DNA of 14,743 bases from Coriobacteriia bacterium (lineage in GTDB: Bacteria; Actinomycetota; Coriobacteriia; Coriobacteriales; UBA8131). Where the stretch lies: positions 1 through 14,743 of the forward strand of contig WQXX01000011.1 in the NCBI GenBank assembly GCA_009781535.1, given 5' to 3'. Position numbers and translations under genes: made by a program. The first letter of the stretch is position 1, and each line of letters opens with the position of its first letter. Positions 8,044-14,568 of this stretch are shown one piece after another. Below the pieces are notes generated by a model. It had not been told where the DNA came from, did not search any database, and worked only from the letters and a program-made list of their open reading frames with translations.

Positions 8044-8643
8044 CTACTCCGTGATCGTTGTCACAAAGATCGCCGGCTCATCTGAGCCGCACCATTGTGC
8101 GTGAGGCATGCGCGGATCAAAATAGATGCTGTCACCTTCGTTCAGCACGACCTGGCGGTCACTGAACACAAGGATAACGCGCCCTTTTGTCACATAATTA
8201 AATTCCTGACCGGAATGAGCGACCAACTCCGCAGGCTCCTCATCAGGCTCAAGGGTAACGAGCAGTGGCTGCATGACCTTGTTCGAGTAGCTGAAGGCAA
8301 GATCCTGGAAATGATATCCGGGAATCCTGTTGACGACCCTGCCCTCGCCCGCACGAACCACCTGGTAGGTGTCCAGATGGGTCGAGATACCGGTGAGCAG
8401 CACGCCCATGTCGACCCTGCAGACATTCGCCACGTGCATGAGCAGGCTTGCAGGGACGTCAAAACCGGTTTCTTCATACGCGCGATAGGTCTCCAGCTCA
8501 ACACCGAGCTTTTCGGCGAATTCCTCGACCGTGTAACCACACGCATCTCGTAAACCGGCGATACGTTGTGCCAACTCTGCAAATTGCGCGCCGTCGACCT
8601 TGTCGCTTACCGCAAGTTTCGCGGGATTGATAATAGACATCAT
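8044..8643 (-). CDS. XRE-family helix-turn-helix regulator with C-terminal cupin sensor domain
   Basis: A 199-residue two-domain protein. Seen: an HTH_3-type helix bundle at about 22-83 (AELAQRIAGLRDACGYTVEEF, then LGVELETYRAYEE) and a cupin barrel at about 125-197, with candidate metal or ligand residues His143 and Glu147 in AHSGQEFNY and His181 in DPRMPHAQW. Proteins of this build usually bind DNA upstream of metabolic operons and sense a small molecule in the cupin. The start at 8643 was chosen because AAGGA lies 6 bases upstream; an ATG at 8649 would overlap that site. It sits between the gamma subunit (58 bases upstream) and the ligase (8 bases downstream). It may control the whole operon in response to the carboxylate or a product; this is inferred. 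Confidence 0.9.
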   Translation of the reverse strand: MMSIINPAKLAVSDKVDGAQFAELAQRIAGLRDACGYTVEEFAEKLGVELETYRAYEETGFDVPASLLMHVANVCRVDMGVLLTGISTHLDTYQVVRAGEGRVVNRIPGYHFQDLAFSYSNKVMQPLLVTLEPDEEPAELVAHSGQEFNYVTKGRVILVFSDRQVVLNEGDSIYFDPRMPHAQWCGSDEPAIFVTTITE

Positions 8644-8701
8644 CCTCATTCCTTCTGATCGTCAAGACTCAAGGCTTACGCATGATGCCAAGGTACAACC
8701 A

Positions 8702-9256
8702 TCATCCGCATTCCTTAAGATCGGTAAACTCATAACCAAGACGCCAGGCTTGCTTATTGAAGTTGACGAGGTCGATGCGCTTGGCAGAAACGCTCTTGTC
8801 AATAGCTGTATCAAGGCTGCTGGCGCACGTGAACTCGGTAAGCTTTAGTAGCCTGCCTACGAGGATGACGTTAGCCAGGGTCTGAAGGTTGTGCTCTTCT
8901 GAGAGCTGGGTAGCGGGCACGCGGTAGAACTGTACGTCGTCGCGCATACAACACACATCGGCAATCGTTGAATCGACGAGTATGATACCACCCGGCTTAA
9001 CTGCTTCGACAAAACGGTTAAAAGATGGGACATTCATGGCGATGAGGATGTCCGGATCGACAACCAGAGGAGAGCCGATAGGAGCATCGGACAAACAGAC
9101 GCTACAGTTGGCAGTTCCGCCACGCATCTCTGGCCCATATGAGGGCAGCCATGAGAGCTCCCGGCCGTCGATGAGGCCGGAGTATGCGATGAGTTTTCCT
9201 GCAAAGAGGATACCCTGGCCGCCGAAGCCGGCGAGCATGATCTGAAGATCGGCCAT
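8702..9256 (-). CDS. 2-oxoacid:ferredoxin oxidoreductase, gamma subunit
   Basis: A 184-residue protein of the pyruvate/ketoisovalerate ferredoxin oxidoreductase gamma family (POR gamma fold). Seen: GFGGQG at 10-15, SYGPEMRGGTANCSV starting near residue 39, and a strand with VDSTIADVC near 94-102. The subunit closes the CoA-binding side of the enzyme that converts 2-oxo acid plus CoA to acyl-CoA, CO2 and reduced ferredoxin, or runs in reverse (family knowledge). The start at 9256 lies one base after the TGA of the beta gene, so the two are translationally coupled; the frame extends to 9301 but earlier codons only overlap beta. It follows beta and precedes the XRE-cupin gene. Substrate class (branched-chain or aryl) is undetermined. 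Confidence 0.93.
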   Translation of the reverse strand: MADLQIMLAGFGGQGILFAGKLIAYSGLIDGRELSWLPSYGPEMRGGTANCSVCLSDAPIGSPLVVDPDILIAMNVPSFNRFVEAVKPGGIILVDSTIADVCCMRDDVQFYRVPATQLSEEHNLQTLANVILVGRLLKLTEFTCASSLDTAIDKSVSAKRIDLVNFNKQAWRLGYEFTDLKECG

Positions 9257-9257
9257 C

Positions 9258-10091
9258 TCACTCACCACCCTTGTCTGCCGCATCAGCAGATGCAGCGGCA
9301 AGTTCAGCCTTTATATCCTTATAGACCCCAAGTGGGTAATACGGGAGCATATTATCACGCATCCATGCGAATGCCTTGGTTGGGGAAAGACCCCAGTTGG
9401 TCGGACAAGTGGCAAGCACCTCGATTATCGTATAACCAGCGCCTTCGATCTGGTACTCGAAGGCTTTCCGGATAGCCTTTTTGGCAGCTCGAACGCTTTT
9501 TGGCGTATCAACCATGACGCGCTGGGCAAACGCGACGCCATCCAATGTGCTTAATAGTTCGCAGACCCGTATCGGATAACCGACTGCTTTAACATCGCGC
9601 CCATAAGGCGAGGTCTGTGTCACCTGGCCCGGCAAGCTTGTTGGCGCCATCTGGCCGCCGGTCATGCCGTAAATGGCGTTATTGATGAAGACGACGGTGA
9701 TCTTCTCGCCGCGCGTCGCCGCATGAACCGTCTCAGCCATGCCGATACTCGCCAGATCGCCATCGCCCTGATAGGTAAAGACGACATTGTCCGGATGCGC
9801 CCGTTTGATGCCTGTTGCAACCGCAGGGGCACGGCCATGCGCAGCCTGGGCCATATCGCAGGAATAGAACTCACAGGCAAGTACGCTACACCCGACCGGA
9901 GACACGCCGATCGTCTTGCCAGCGACGCCGAGCTCGTCGATTGTCTCGGCTATCAGGCGCTGGACGATGCCATGAGAGCACCCAGGGCAATAGTTGGTAA
10001 TATGATCCGTAAGAACCGGTGTGCGGCTGAAGAGGGTTTTCGGCTTGGCGGCCACTTTTGCCTCGACAGGTTCAGCAGTTAATGTTGTCAT
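9258..10091 (-). CDS. 2-oxoacid:ferredoxin oxidoreductase, beta (thiamine diphosphate-binding) subunit
   Basis: A 277-residue TPP-binding subunit. Seen: YCPGCSHG at 34-41, the cofactor motif starting GDGD at 109-112 and closing with INN at 136-138, then AIYGMTGGQMAPTSLPGQ at 139-156, which is typical of KOR/VOR beta chains. It carries out decarboxylation or carboxylation on TPP and passes electrons to the Fe-S clusters of the partner ferredoxin subunit. Its ATG overlaps the TGA of the alpha gene in an ATGA (4 bases), and its own stop is one base before gamma. The first 20 or so residues (rich in Ala, Lys, Glu, Thr) precede the conserved domain and look like a flexible extension. Family is certain; the substrate is not. 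Confidence 0.95.
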   Translation of the reverse strand: MTTLTAEPVEAKVAAKPKTLFSRTPVLTDHITNYCPGCSHGIVQRLIAETIDELGVAGKTIGVSPVGCSVLACEFYSCDMAQAAHGRAPAVATGIKRAHPDNVVFTYQGDGDLASIGMAETVHAATRGEKITVVFINNAIYGMTGGQMAPTSLPGQVTQTSPYGRDVKAVGYPIRVCELLSTLDGVAFAQRVMVDTPKSVRAAKKAIRKAFEYQIEGAGYTIIEVLATCPTNWGLSPTKAFAWMRDNMLPYYPLGVYKDIKAELAAASADAADKGGE

Positions 10092-11200
10092 GAGGCGCCT
10101 CCTGTCAATCTGCTTTTGAAGGGTAGTATATGGAATTGTTCCCCTGCGACCATACGCTCAATGGCGACAACGACCTCGTCAGGAGTCGGCACGATGCCGC
10201 CGGTATGCCCAAAGAAGCTCACAGGTACCTTATCGTGGACAGCCAGGCGAACGTCTTCGATCATCTGGCCGGTCGAGAACTCAACACAAAGCAGGGCTTT
10301 GACCTTGTCTCCCACAGCTGAAAGAATATCTTTGGGGAAGGGCCAAAGGGTGACGGGACGGACGAGACCGACCTTAACTCCATTGGCGCGTGCTTTATTG
10401 ACCGCACTGCGCGCGATACGAGATGCTGCGCCAAACGCAACCACAGCTACCTCGGCGTCATCCATGTATTCGACCTGAGCCATCGGCTCTGCCTGCTCGA
10501 TGATCAAATAACGCTCGCGACGCTTGAGGATGTCGTTTTCAAGCTCCTGCGGCTCGAGGAACAGAGAACTGATGGTGTTATGCTTGCGTTGATCCTGGTG
10601 CCCTGTCAAAGCCCAGTCTTTGTCGGCAAGGTTTTCCTGATCGATCGGCTCGGGGAGAATGACCGGTTCCATCATCTGCCCAAGCAGCCCGTCGGCAAGA
10701 ATCATCACCGGAATGCGGTATTTGTCGCCCAAATCGAAGGCTTTCGCGACAAGATCAGCCATTTCCTGGACCGTGGAGGGAGCGAACACGATGATATGTC
10801 CGTCGCCATGACCCATTGCGCGGGTTGCCATCCAGTAGTCAGCCTGGCTCGGTTGGATTCCGCCTAAACCAGGGCCGCCACGCTGCACGTTGATGATGAC
10901 AGCAGGCAGATTGGCGCCGATCATATAGGAGATGCCCTCCATCTTAAGGCTCACGCCTGGAGAAGAAGAAGACGTCATGACACGCGCTCCTGCTGCCGAA
11001 GCACCATAGACCATGTTGATGGCGGCGACTTCGCTTTCTGCCTGAAGATAGGTGCCGCCGATCTTGGGCATACGCTTTGCCATATAGGCAGCAACCTCAG
11101 TCTGCGGGGTTATGGGATACCCGAAGAAGTGCCTGCACCCAGCCCGTATAGCAGCTTCTGCAAGCGCTTCATTTCCTTTCATCAATACTTTTTCACTCAT
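10088..11200 (-). CDS. vorB: 2-oxoacid:ferredoxin oxidoreductase, alpha subunit (VorB-like)
   Basis: A 370-residue pyrimidine-binding (alpha) subunit. Seen: KGNEALAEAAIRAGC at 8-22, GYPITPQTEV at 27-36, QAESEVAAINM near 53-63, RVMTSSSSPGVSLKMEGISY near 73-92, RGGPGLGGIQPSQADY near 106-121, and a C-terminal transketolase-like half with RPVTLWPFP. This matches the protein usually named 3-methyl-2-oxobutanoate dehydrogenase subunit VorB, the ketoisovalerate-type enzyme, although the group also contains 2-oxoglutarate and broader 2-oxoacid enzymes. The start has AGGAG 8 bases upstream. It lies 11 bases after the ferredoxin gene and overlaps beta by 4. The four-subunit set (delta, alpha, beta, gamma) is complete and no subunit looks broken. 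Confidence 0.94.
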   Translation of the reverse strand: MSEKVLMKGNEALAEAAIRAGCRHFFGYPITPQTEVAAYMAKRMPKIGGTYLQAESEVAAINMVYGASAAGARVMTSSSSPGVSLKMEGISYMIGANLPAVIINVQRGGPGLGGIQPSQADYWMATRAMGHGDGHIIVFAPSTVQEMADLVAKAFDLGDKYRIPVMILADGLLGQMMEPVILPEPIDQENLADKDWALTGHQDQRKHNTISSLFLEPQELENDILKRRERYLIIEQAEPMAQVEYMDDAEVAVVAFGAASRIARSAVNKARANGVKVGLVRPVTLWPFPKDILSAVGDKVKALLCVEFSTGQMIEDVRLAVHDKVPVSFFGHTGGIVPTPDEVVVAIERMVAGEQFHILPFKSRLTGGAS

Positions 11201-11211
11201 GACTCGCGCTC

Positions 11212-11418
11212 CTATCGTTCAACCGTTATTGCCACATCAGGGCACATGAGCGCACAGCTCGTGCATCCTGTGCAGGCTGCCTCATCGACACACATCGCAG
11301 GGTGATATCCCTTTTGGGTGATAACATCATTGTTGAGCTGCATAATGCCTCGCGGGCAAACATCGACGCAAAGGCCACAACCTTTGCAAAACGCCATATC
11401 GACGACTATCCTCGCCAT
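11212..11418 (-). CDS. Two-cluster 4Fe-4S ferredoxin, delta subunit of the oxidoreductase
   Basis: A 68-residue protein with two CxxCxxCxxxC motifs: Cys11, 14, 17, 21 and Cys49, 52, 55, 59. The first motif ends in Cys-Pro-Arg and the second in Cys-Pro-Asp. An extra Cys43 lies between. It should bind two [4Fe-4S] clusters and carry electrons between the TPP site and free ferredoxin. A strong AGGAGG lies 5-6 bases upstream of the ATG at 11418. It is the first of the oxidoreductase subunits and 11 bases ahead of the alpha gene. The 121-base gap before it, after the ATPase gene, is AT-rich and holds a palindrome (11500-11516) but no clear promoter. Confidence 0.95.
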   Translation of the reverse strand: MARIVVDMAFCKGCGLCVDVCPRGIMQLNNDVITQKGYHPAMCVDEAACTGCTSCALMCPDVAITVER

Positions 11419-11499
11419 TCTCGCCTCCTCTTGTTTGAAAAACCCGTATCGTTCATTGTCTCACAGTCAAGATGGATAATGAATAAAAAAGCACGAATC

Positions 11500-11516
11500 A
11501 GCATATATTACATGCT
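11500..11516. repeat. 17-bp near-perfect palindrome in the ATPase-ferredoxin gap
   Basis: AGCATATATTACATGCT is a palindrome apart from one pair that would be G-T in RNA. Read on the minus strand it is followed nine bases later by six T residues (11485-11490). It could be an operator or a weak attenuator between the ATPase gene and the ferredoxin gene. The distance to the T-run is too long for a canonical terminator. Confidence 0.4.
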
Positions 11517-11539
11517 CAGTGGCGTATTTTTCTTTTTAC

Positions 11540-12343
11540 TCAAGATACCAGAGGGCTTAAAGCCTCCCACGAGCATCCTACGAGGATGTCGATGGGCAGG
11601 ATACACAGGGTTGGAGCCGGCTGAGCATTGGTTGCCTCTACAGCCTGTATGTCTACAGGGGTTGTGGTGCGGAGTCCTGCTGCCGCTGCATCCTGTACTT
11701 CGGCTGCATATGAGCGTGGCGCGGCGACAAAAGCAACAGGCAGCTCGGCGTCTACGGCAAGATTTAGTACATACGGCAGCGAGGCAATGACCGTCTCAGC
11801 TGTGGTCTGCTCCTTGAGGTGCGTATTGCCGGCGATATGCGTGATAGACACACCCGAGGTTTCCTCGATCTCGCGCATGATCTGCAACGCGGCTTGTGGG
11901 GTGGAGACCTCGGGGCGCGCGCTGTTGACGACATAGAGCACCATACGGTCCGGTTGGTTTTCGATCATGGAGGCATAGCGCGCCAGGGCGCGCGCCCCGT
12001 CAGCATCCCCACCCACATCGATGATGACCGGGTGTTTAGGGCTTGCCTCAGTGATGGCAACGTCGATGCCAGGCATGAGCGAGGGAGTGTCGAGGTTGCT
12101 GGCGCCATGGACAGGACCAAGCAAACTGATGCCAAGTGTTTGAAGACCACGCGCAAAGTCGCCACTGCGAAAATATGGATTTACGATGTCGAGATCGACA
12201 AGCGCCTGGCTGGTTTTACCTCCTTGCAGGGTTTTCCGCTGGAGCAATACCAGATTCAGCGCAAGGTTCGTCTTTCCCACGCCGTAATGCCCGACGACTA
12301 TCGTCAGCGCCGGCAGCGAGAAGCTTTCATTTTTTTCAGACAT
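11540..12343 (-). CDS. SIMIBI/MinD-like P-loop ATPase associated with the oxidoreductase operon
   Basis: A 267-residue soluble P-loop protein. Seen: Walker A GHYGVGKT at 18-25, a switch-like VDLDIVNPYFRS at 49-60, Walker B-like IIDVGGDA at 107-114, and a strand ending VVNSARPE near 138-145, giving a MinD/ParA/CobQ-type fold. The loop lacks the second Lys of deviant MinD Walker motifs, and I see no CxxC for an Fe-S cluster, unlike Mrp/Nbp35. Similar proteins sit beside ketoacid oxidoreductase genes in Clostridia (recalled, not searched), but their role is unknown. The ATG at 12343 has AAGGAG 7 bases upstream. A 9-codon upstream ORF overlaps this start. Annotating it as chromosome-partitioning ParA would be misleading. 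A maturation or assembly role for the oxidoreductase is only a guess. Confidence 0.85.
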   Translation of the reverse strand: MSEKNESFSLPALTIVVGHYGVGKTNLALNLVLLQRKTLQGGKTSQALVDLDIVNPYFRSGDFARGLQTLGISLLGPVHGASNLDTPSLMPGIDVAITEASPKHPVIIDVGGDADGARALARYASMIENQPDRMVLYVVNSARPEVSTPQAALQIMREIEETSGVSITHIAGNTHLKEQTTAETVIASLPYVLNLAVDAELPVAFVAAPRSYAAEVQDAAAAGLRTTTPVDIQAVEATNAQPAPTLCILPIDILVGCSWEALSPLVS

Positions 12344-12365
12344 GGCAACACTCCTTCTCAGACAT
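12336..12365 (-). CDS. Possible 9-codon upstream ORF overlapping the ATPase start
   Basis: ATG at 12365 with AAAGG 6 bases upstream opens a frame encoding MSEKECCHV and a TGA at 12336-12338, eight bases inside the ATPase gene. The ATPase Shine-Dalgarno lies within it. Its first ten bases, CATGTCTGAG, repeat the ATPase start CATGTCTGAA 22 bases later, so it may be a duplicated start region. It could couple or limit translation of the ATPase. No product can be assigned. Confidence 0.3.
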   Translation of the reverse strand: MSEKECCHV

Positions 12366-12405
12366 GGGTAGCCTTTCAGTCAGGCTCCCAAGGAAAGAAC
12401 CTGGC

Positions 12406-12485
12406 GTCACATGACCACTGGTGTCACATGACCGCCAGCGTTACGTGACCACTGACTGTCACATGACCATCAGCGTCACTTGAAC
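12406..12485. repeat. Five-copy 17-18 bp tandem array of a GTCACATGACC element
   Basis: Copies start at 12406, 12423, 12440, 12458 and 12475. Three are exact (GTCACATGACC), one is GTTACGTGACC and the last is GTCACTTGAAC. The core GTCA-n2-TGAC is itself palindromic, and links between copies vary (ACTGGT, GCCAGC, ACTGACT, ATCAGC). The array lies 63-142 bases upstream of the ATPase start and its last copy contains the gtrA-like stop codon. Regular spacing of about 1.6-1.7 helical turns fits a multi-site operator. CTGGCG at 12401 and CGCCAG at 12433 also make a large hairpin that, on the minus strand, is followed by a T-rich GTTCTTTCC, so a terminator for the upstream gene is an alternative. Confidence 0.75.
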
Positions 12486-12889
12486 ACCACCGTTCGGTAC
12501 AGGACAAAGTTCCAGCAGACGATGCAGGCGATCGTAATGACCTTCGCCAACATCGAATGGACGCCCACATCTACCAACAGAACGATCACCGTGCTGGAAA
12601 ACACCTGGTTAAACACAAACAGGATCAGATACAAAGTAATCGAGCGCGGTAGGCTCGAGGTGGATTGGAAGGTCCACTTGCGGCTCATGATGAAGTTGTA
12701 CAGGGTTGCAACAAGAATGGCGATGACGTTACTTGGCACGAGGCTCAGCCCGACAAAGCTCAAGGCAGTCTTGTAGCCGATAAGCTCGTAGAGAAGCCAG
12801 AACAGCGTCAACTCGATAGCAACCGACGAGAAGCCGACGATGAGGTATCTGCTGCCTTGTTTGATCAACTTCTTCAGATCGAGAGCCAT
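12476..12889 (-). CDS. GtrA-like four-helix membrane protein
   Basis: A 137-residue integral membrane protein with four hydrophobic segments at about 14-36, 42-66, 83-107 and 112-131. Seen: YNFIMSRKWTF at 64-74 and NFVLYRTVVF at 127-136, the two conserved ends of the halves in the GtrA family (PF04138). Such proteins are thought to help move lipid-linked sugars across the membrane and are often near glycosyltransferases, but none is visible here. The start has an AGAGGCGG element 3-8 bases upstream. It is divergent from the exonuclease gene with 117 bases between them. Its stop overlaps the last copy of the GTCACATGACC array. It could be cotranscribed with the ATPase 132 bases downstream, though the array and hairpin argue for separation. 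Confidence 0.87.
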   Translation of the reverse strand: MALDLKKLIKQGSRYLIVGFSSVAIELTLFWLLYELIGYKTALSFVGLSLVPSNVIAILVATLYNFIMSRKWTFQSTSSLPRSITLYLILFVFNQVFSSTVIVLLVDVGVHSMLAKVITIACIVCWNFVLYRTVVFK

Positions 12890-12904
12890 TATCCGCCTCT
12901 GCCT

Positions 12905-12932
12905 TTGATACTGCTTGAACCAGTGATACCAT
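12905..12932 (+). promoter_or_regulatory. Candidate sigma-70-type promoter for the exonuclease gene
   Basis: TTGATA (12905-12910), a 16-base spacer, then TACCAT (12927-12932). The start would be near 12939, giving a leader of about 68 bases. Matches are partial and the region also serves the divergent gtrA-like gene. Confidence 0.3.
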
Positions 12933-13006
12933 TCTACAATATACGCATGCTAATGGCTCGTGCAGCATGTCGAATTGCAACGAAAGGCTTGTAGGGGAAG
13001 GCTGTC

Positions 13007-13900
13007 ATGAGACTCGTATCGTGGAATGTCAATGGCTTGCGCGCTGCGCTGAACAAAGGCTTCATGGAGGTGTTCGCAACCTTTGACGCCGATGTATTCG
13101 CTTTGCAGGAGATCAAGCTACAGGCAGGTCAGGTCGAACTCGAGCTTGAAGGTTATCACCAGATCTGGAGCTATGCCGAGAAGAAAGGATACTCGGGCAC
13201 CGCCGTGTTCTCAAAGGAAGAACCACTGCGCATGCTTCACGAACTGGGGATTCCTTCGAACATAGGCTCTGGCTTCAACACAAGCCCAGGCTCTGGCATC
13301 AACATAAACCCAGGCTCTGGGATCAGCGCAAACCCAGGCTCTGGCATCAACACAAGCACAGGCTCTGCTCTCAGCACGCTGGACGCCTCTGTACTTGATC
13401 GCGAAGGGCGGCTTTGCGCCGTCGAGTTCAAGGATTTCTGGTTCGTGTGCTGCTACACGCCCAACGCCCAGGACGGATTAGCCCGCATCGATTTGCGCCT
13501 GGCGTGGGGTGCAGCTTTCCGTGAGTTTGTCTCTGGGCTTGCCAGCGAGAAACCGGTCGTCATCTGCGGCGACCTCAATGTCGCCCATAATGAAATCGAC
13601 CTGAAGAACCCCGGCCCAAACCGCGGCAACGCGGGTTTTTCCGACGAAGAGCGCGAGGACTTCTCAGCCCTGCTTGAAGCCGGCTTTACCGACAGCTTCC
13701 GCTATCTCTATCCGGATTTACCCGGCGCTTATTCCTGGTGGTCGTTTCGAGGCAACGCCCGGGCAAACAACACAGGGTGGCGTATCGATTATTTCCTCGT
13801 CTCCGATAACCTTGCGCCACAGATCGAAAGCGCGACGATTTGGCCCGAAGTCTACGGTTCTGACCACTGCCCTGTGAGCCTAGAGATAAACTTTCACTGA
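13007..13900 (+). CDS. xth: Exonuclease III family AP endonuclease with an in-frame tandem-repeat insert
   Basis: A 297-residue EEP-fold nuclease for base-excision repair (AP-site incision and 3'-end cleaning). Seen: MRLVSWNVNG at 1-10 with Asn7, LQEIK at 33-37 with metal ligand Glu35, Tyr150 in CCYTPNA, Asp189 and Asn191 in CGDLNVAHNEID, WRIDYFL with Asp261, and SDHCPV at 285-290 with His287. All catalytic residues are present. Between LGIP (80-83) and DREGR (131-135), where the family normally has a short loop, there are about 40 extra residues: repeated PGSGI-type octapeptides from 24-bp DNA repeats. Without them the length would be near 255. A GGGGAAGG site lies 5 bases upstream of the ATG. 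It is the only clear plus-strand gene in the window. I expect it to be active unless the loop interferes. Confidence 0.95.
   Translation: MRLVSWNVNGLRAALNKGFMEVFATFDADVFALQEIKLQAGQVELELEGYHQIWSYAEKKGYSGTAVFSKEEPLRMLHELGIPSNIGSGFNTSPGSGININPGSGISANPGSGINTSTGSALSTLDASVLDREGRLCAVEFKDFWFVCCYTPNAQDGLARIDLRLAWGAAFREFVSGLASEKPVVICGDLNVAHNEIDLKNPGPNRGNAGFSDEEREDFSALLEAGFTDSFRYLYPDLPGAYSWWSFRGNARANNTGWRIDYFLVSDNLAPQIESATIWPEVYGSDHCPVSLEINFH
13265..13378 (+). repeat. 24-bp minisatellite inside the exonuclease III gene
   Basis: Four full copies begin at 13265, 13289, 13313 and 13337, each opening with GGCTCTGG, and a partial fifth begins at 13361 (GGCTCTGCTCTCAGCACG). Each full copy encodes eight residues of the type G-S-G-(I/F)-(N/S)-x-(N/S)-(P/T). 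Unit length is a multiple of three, so gain or loss of copies keeps the frame. Copies differ at several positions, so the array is not brand new. Confidence 0.93.
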
Positions 13901-13926
13901 GTGTATATCATTTCCACTCCCGAACT

Positions 13927-14056
13927 GTTCTGAACCAGAATGGGACAGTCGACACCGTCCTCGGTTGTCTTGCCGAACCTCAACCGCCCACGATTATCGC
14001 AATCTATTGGAACCGAACCAAGAATGTGACAAAACGAGACCGTCCACCATTGTCAG
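13927..14056. repeat. Degenerate palindromic, ACCGTCC-containing segment (REP-like remnant)
   Basis: The 184-base gap after the exonuclease gene contains GGGACAG...CACCGTCC around 13942-13960 with a GTCGAC core, and a second ACCGTCC at 14039-14045. A short imperfect hairpin (TTCTG-AACC-AGAA) lies at about 13928-13940. No open frame is convincing. The same heptamer recurs at 14639-14645 within the hairpin right of the lipoprotein gene. This looks like decayed repeat sequence of the kind linked to RAYT transposases, but the match is from memory only. Confidence 0.3.
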
Positions 14057-14084
14057 CTCGATATTCCTCGCACTTACGAGAAGG

Positions 14085-14522
14085 TCAAGCAATACCATGT
14101 GCGACAATTCGCCAGTAATCATTAGAGTTATCTTTTACCAAGTAGTAATCGCCACCACGTATTTCTGTATCCAACACAAATCCGTCTAATGTACATATTT
14201 CATAGGCCACATGAACCAATGCGATGTCAGAAGCGCCTGGATACCATTCTTTGCTAAAATATTTTCGTACTATGGTACTATCAGATTCTTCCTTACAGTA
14301 GATAACTTTCACATAAACTAGGGTGCGAAACGTTGATTGCATATTGCCAAGTTCTTCGACGGAAACGCTTTGCATGGCAGCAGCATTTCTATTATTGAAT
14401 TGTTTGAAGTAATACTCAATGGTTTTTTCTGGAGACATGTTCTTTGGTGGTGAGACGGTATTACATGCCACCAAAGAAGTAGTAAGCAGAAGTACCATTA
14501 ATAGCAACAGTGCTTTTTTCAT
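14085..14522 (-). CDS. Small lipoprotein, DUF4829/NTF2-like
   Basis: A 145-residue predicted lipoprotein. Seen: MKK start, Leu-rich hydrophobic segment at 4-16, lipobox L17-V18-A19 before Cys20. The mature part opens with a helix SPEKTIEYYFKQFNNRNAAAM (30-50) and ends in a strand-rich half with GGDYYLVKDNSNDYWRIVAHG (123-143). A helix plus curved sheet ending in W-R-I is the NTF2-like/DUF4829 pattern found in small anaerobe lipoproteins; I am only moderately sure of the family. The start at 14522 was chosen for its signal peptide; the Shine-Dalgarno (GAAAG) is weak. GC over 14101-14340 is about 40% (95 of 240 by hand count), clearly below the exonuclease gene (37 of 60 over 13441-13500), and palindromic repeats flank it. 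Both suggest acquisition. Confidence 0.72.
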   Translation of the reverse strand: MKKALLLLMVLLLTTSLVACNTVSPPKNMSPEKTIEYYFKQFNNRNAAAMQSVSVEELGNMQSTFRTLVYVKVIYCKEESDSTIVRKYFSKEWYPGASDIALVHVAYEICTLDGFVLDTEIRGGDYYLVKDNSNDYWRIVAHGIA

Positions 14523-14568
14523 CGTATCTTTCGAGTCTGACAAGAGACAAAACAAAAGCCACGCCATC

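Noticed and set aside
11567..11582. Inverted repeat GAGGGCTTAAAGCCTC as a terminator
   Set aside because: It lies inside the 3' end of the ATPase coding region, its stem is broken by a bulge and no T-run follows on either strand.
11819..12448. Plus-strand frame of 209 codons opposite the ATPase
   Set aside because: Antisense shadow of a gene with clear Walker motifs; no ribosome-binding site and no domain.
12406..12485. CRISPR array
   Set aside because: Repeat units are only 17-18 bp end to end with 6-7 bp links and no spacers; too short for CRISPR and no cas gene is present.
13237..13431. Minus-strand frame with repeated PEPG-type residues
   Set aside because: It is only the antisense reading of the exonuclease minisatellite; the plus-strand frame carries the catalytic motifs.
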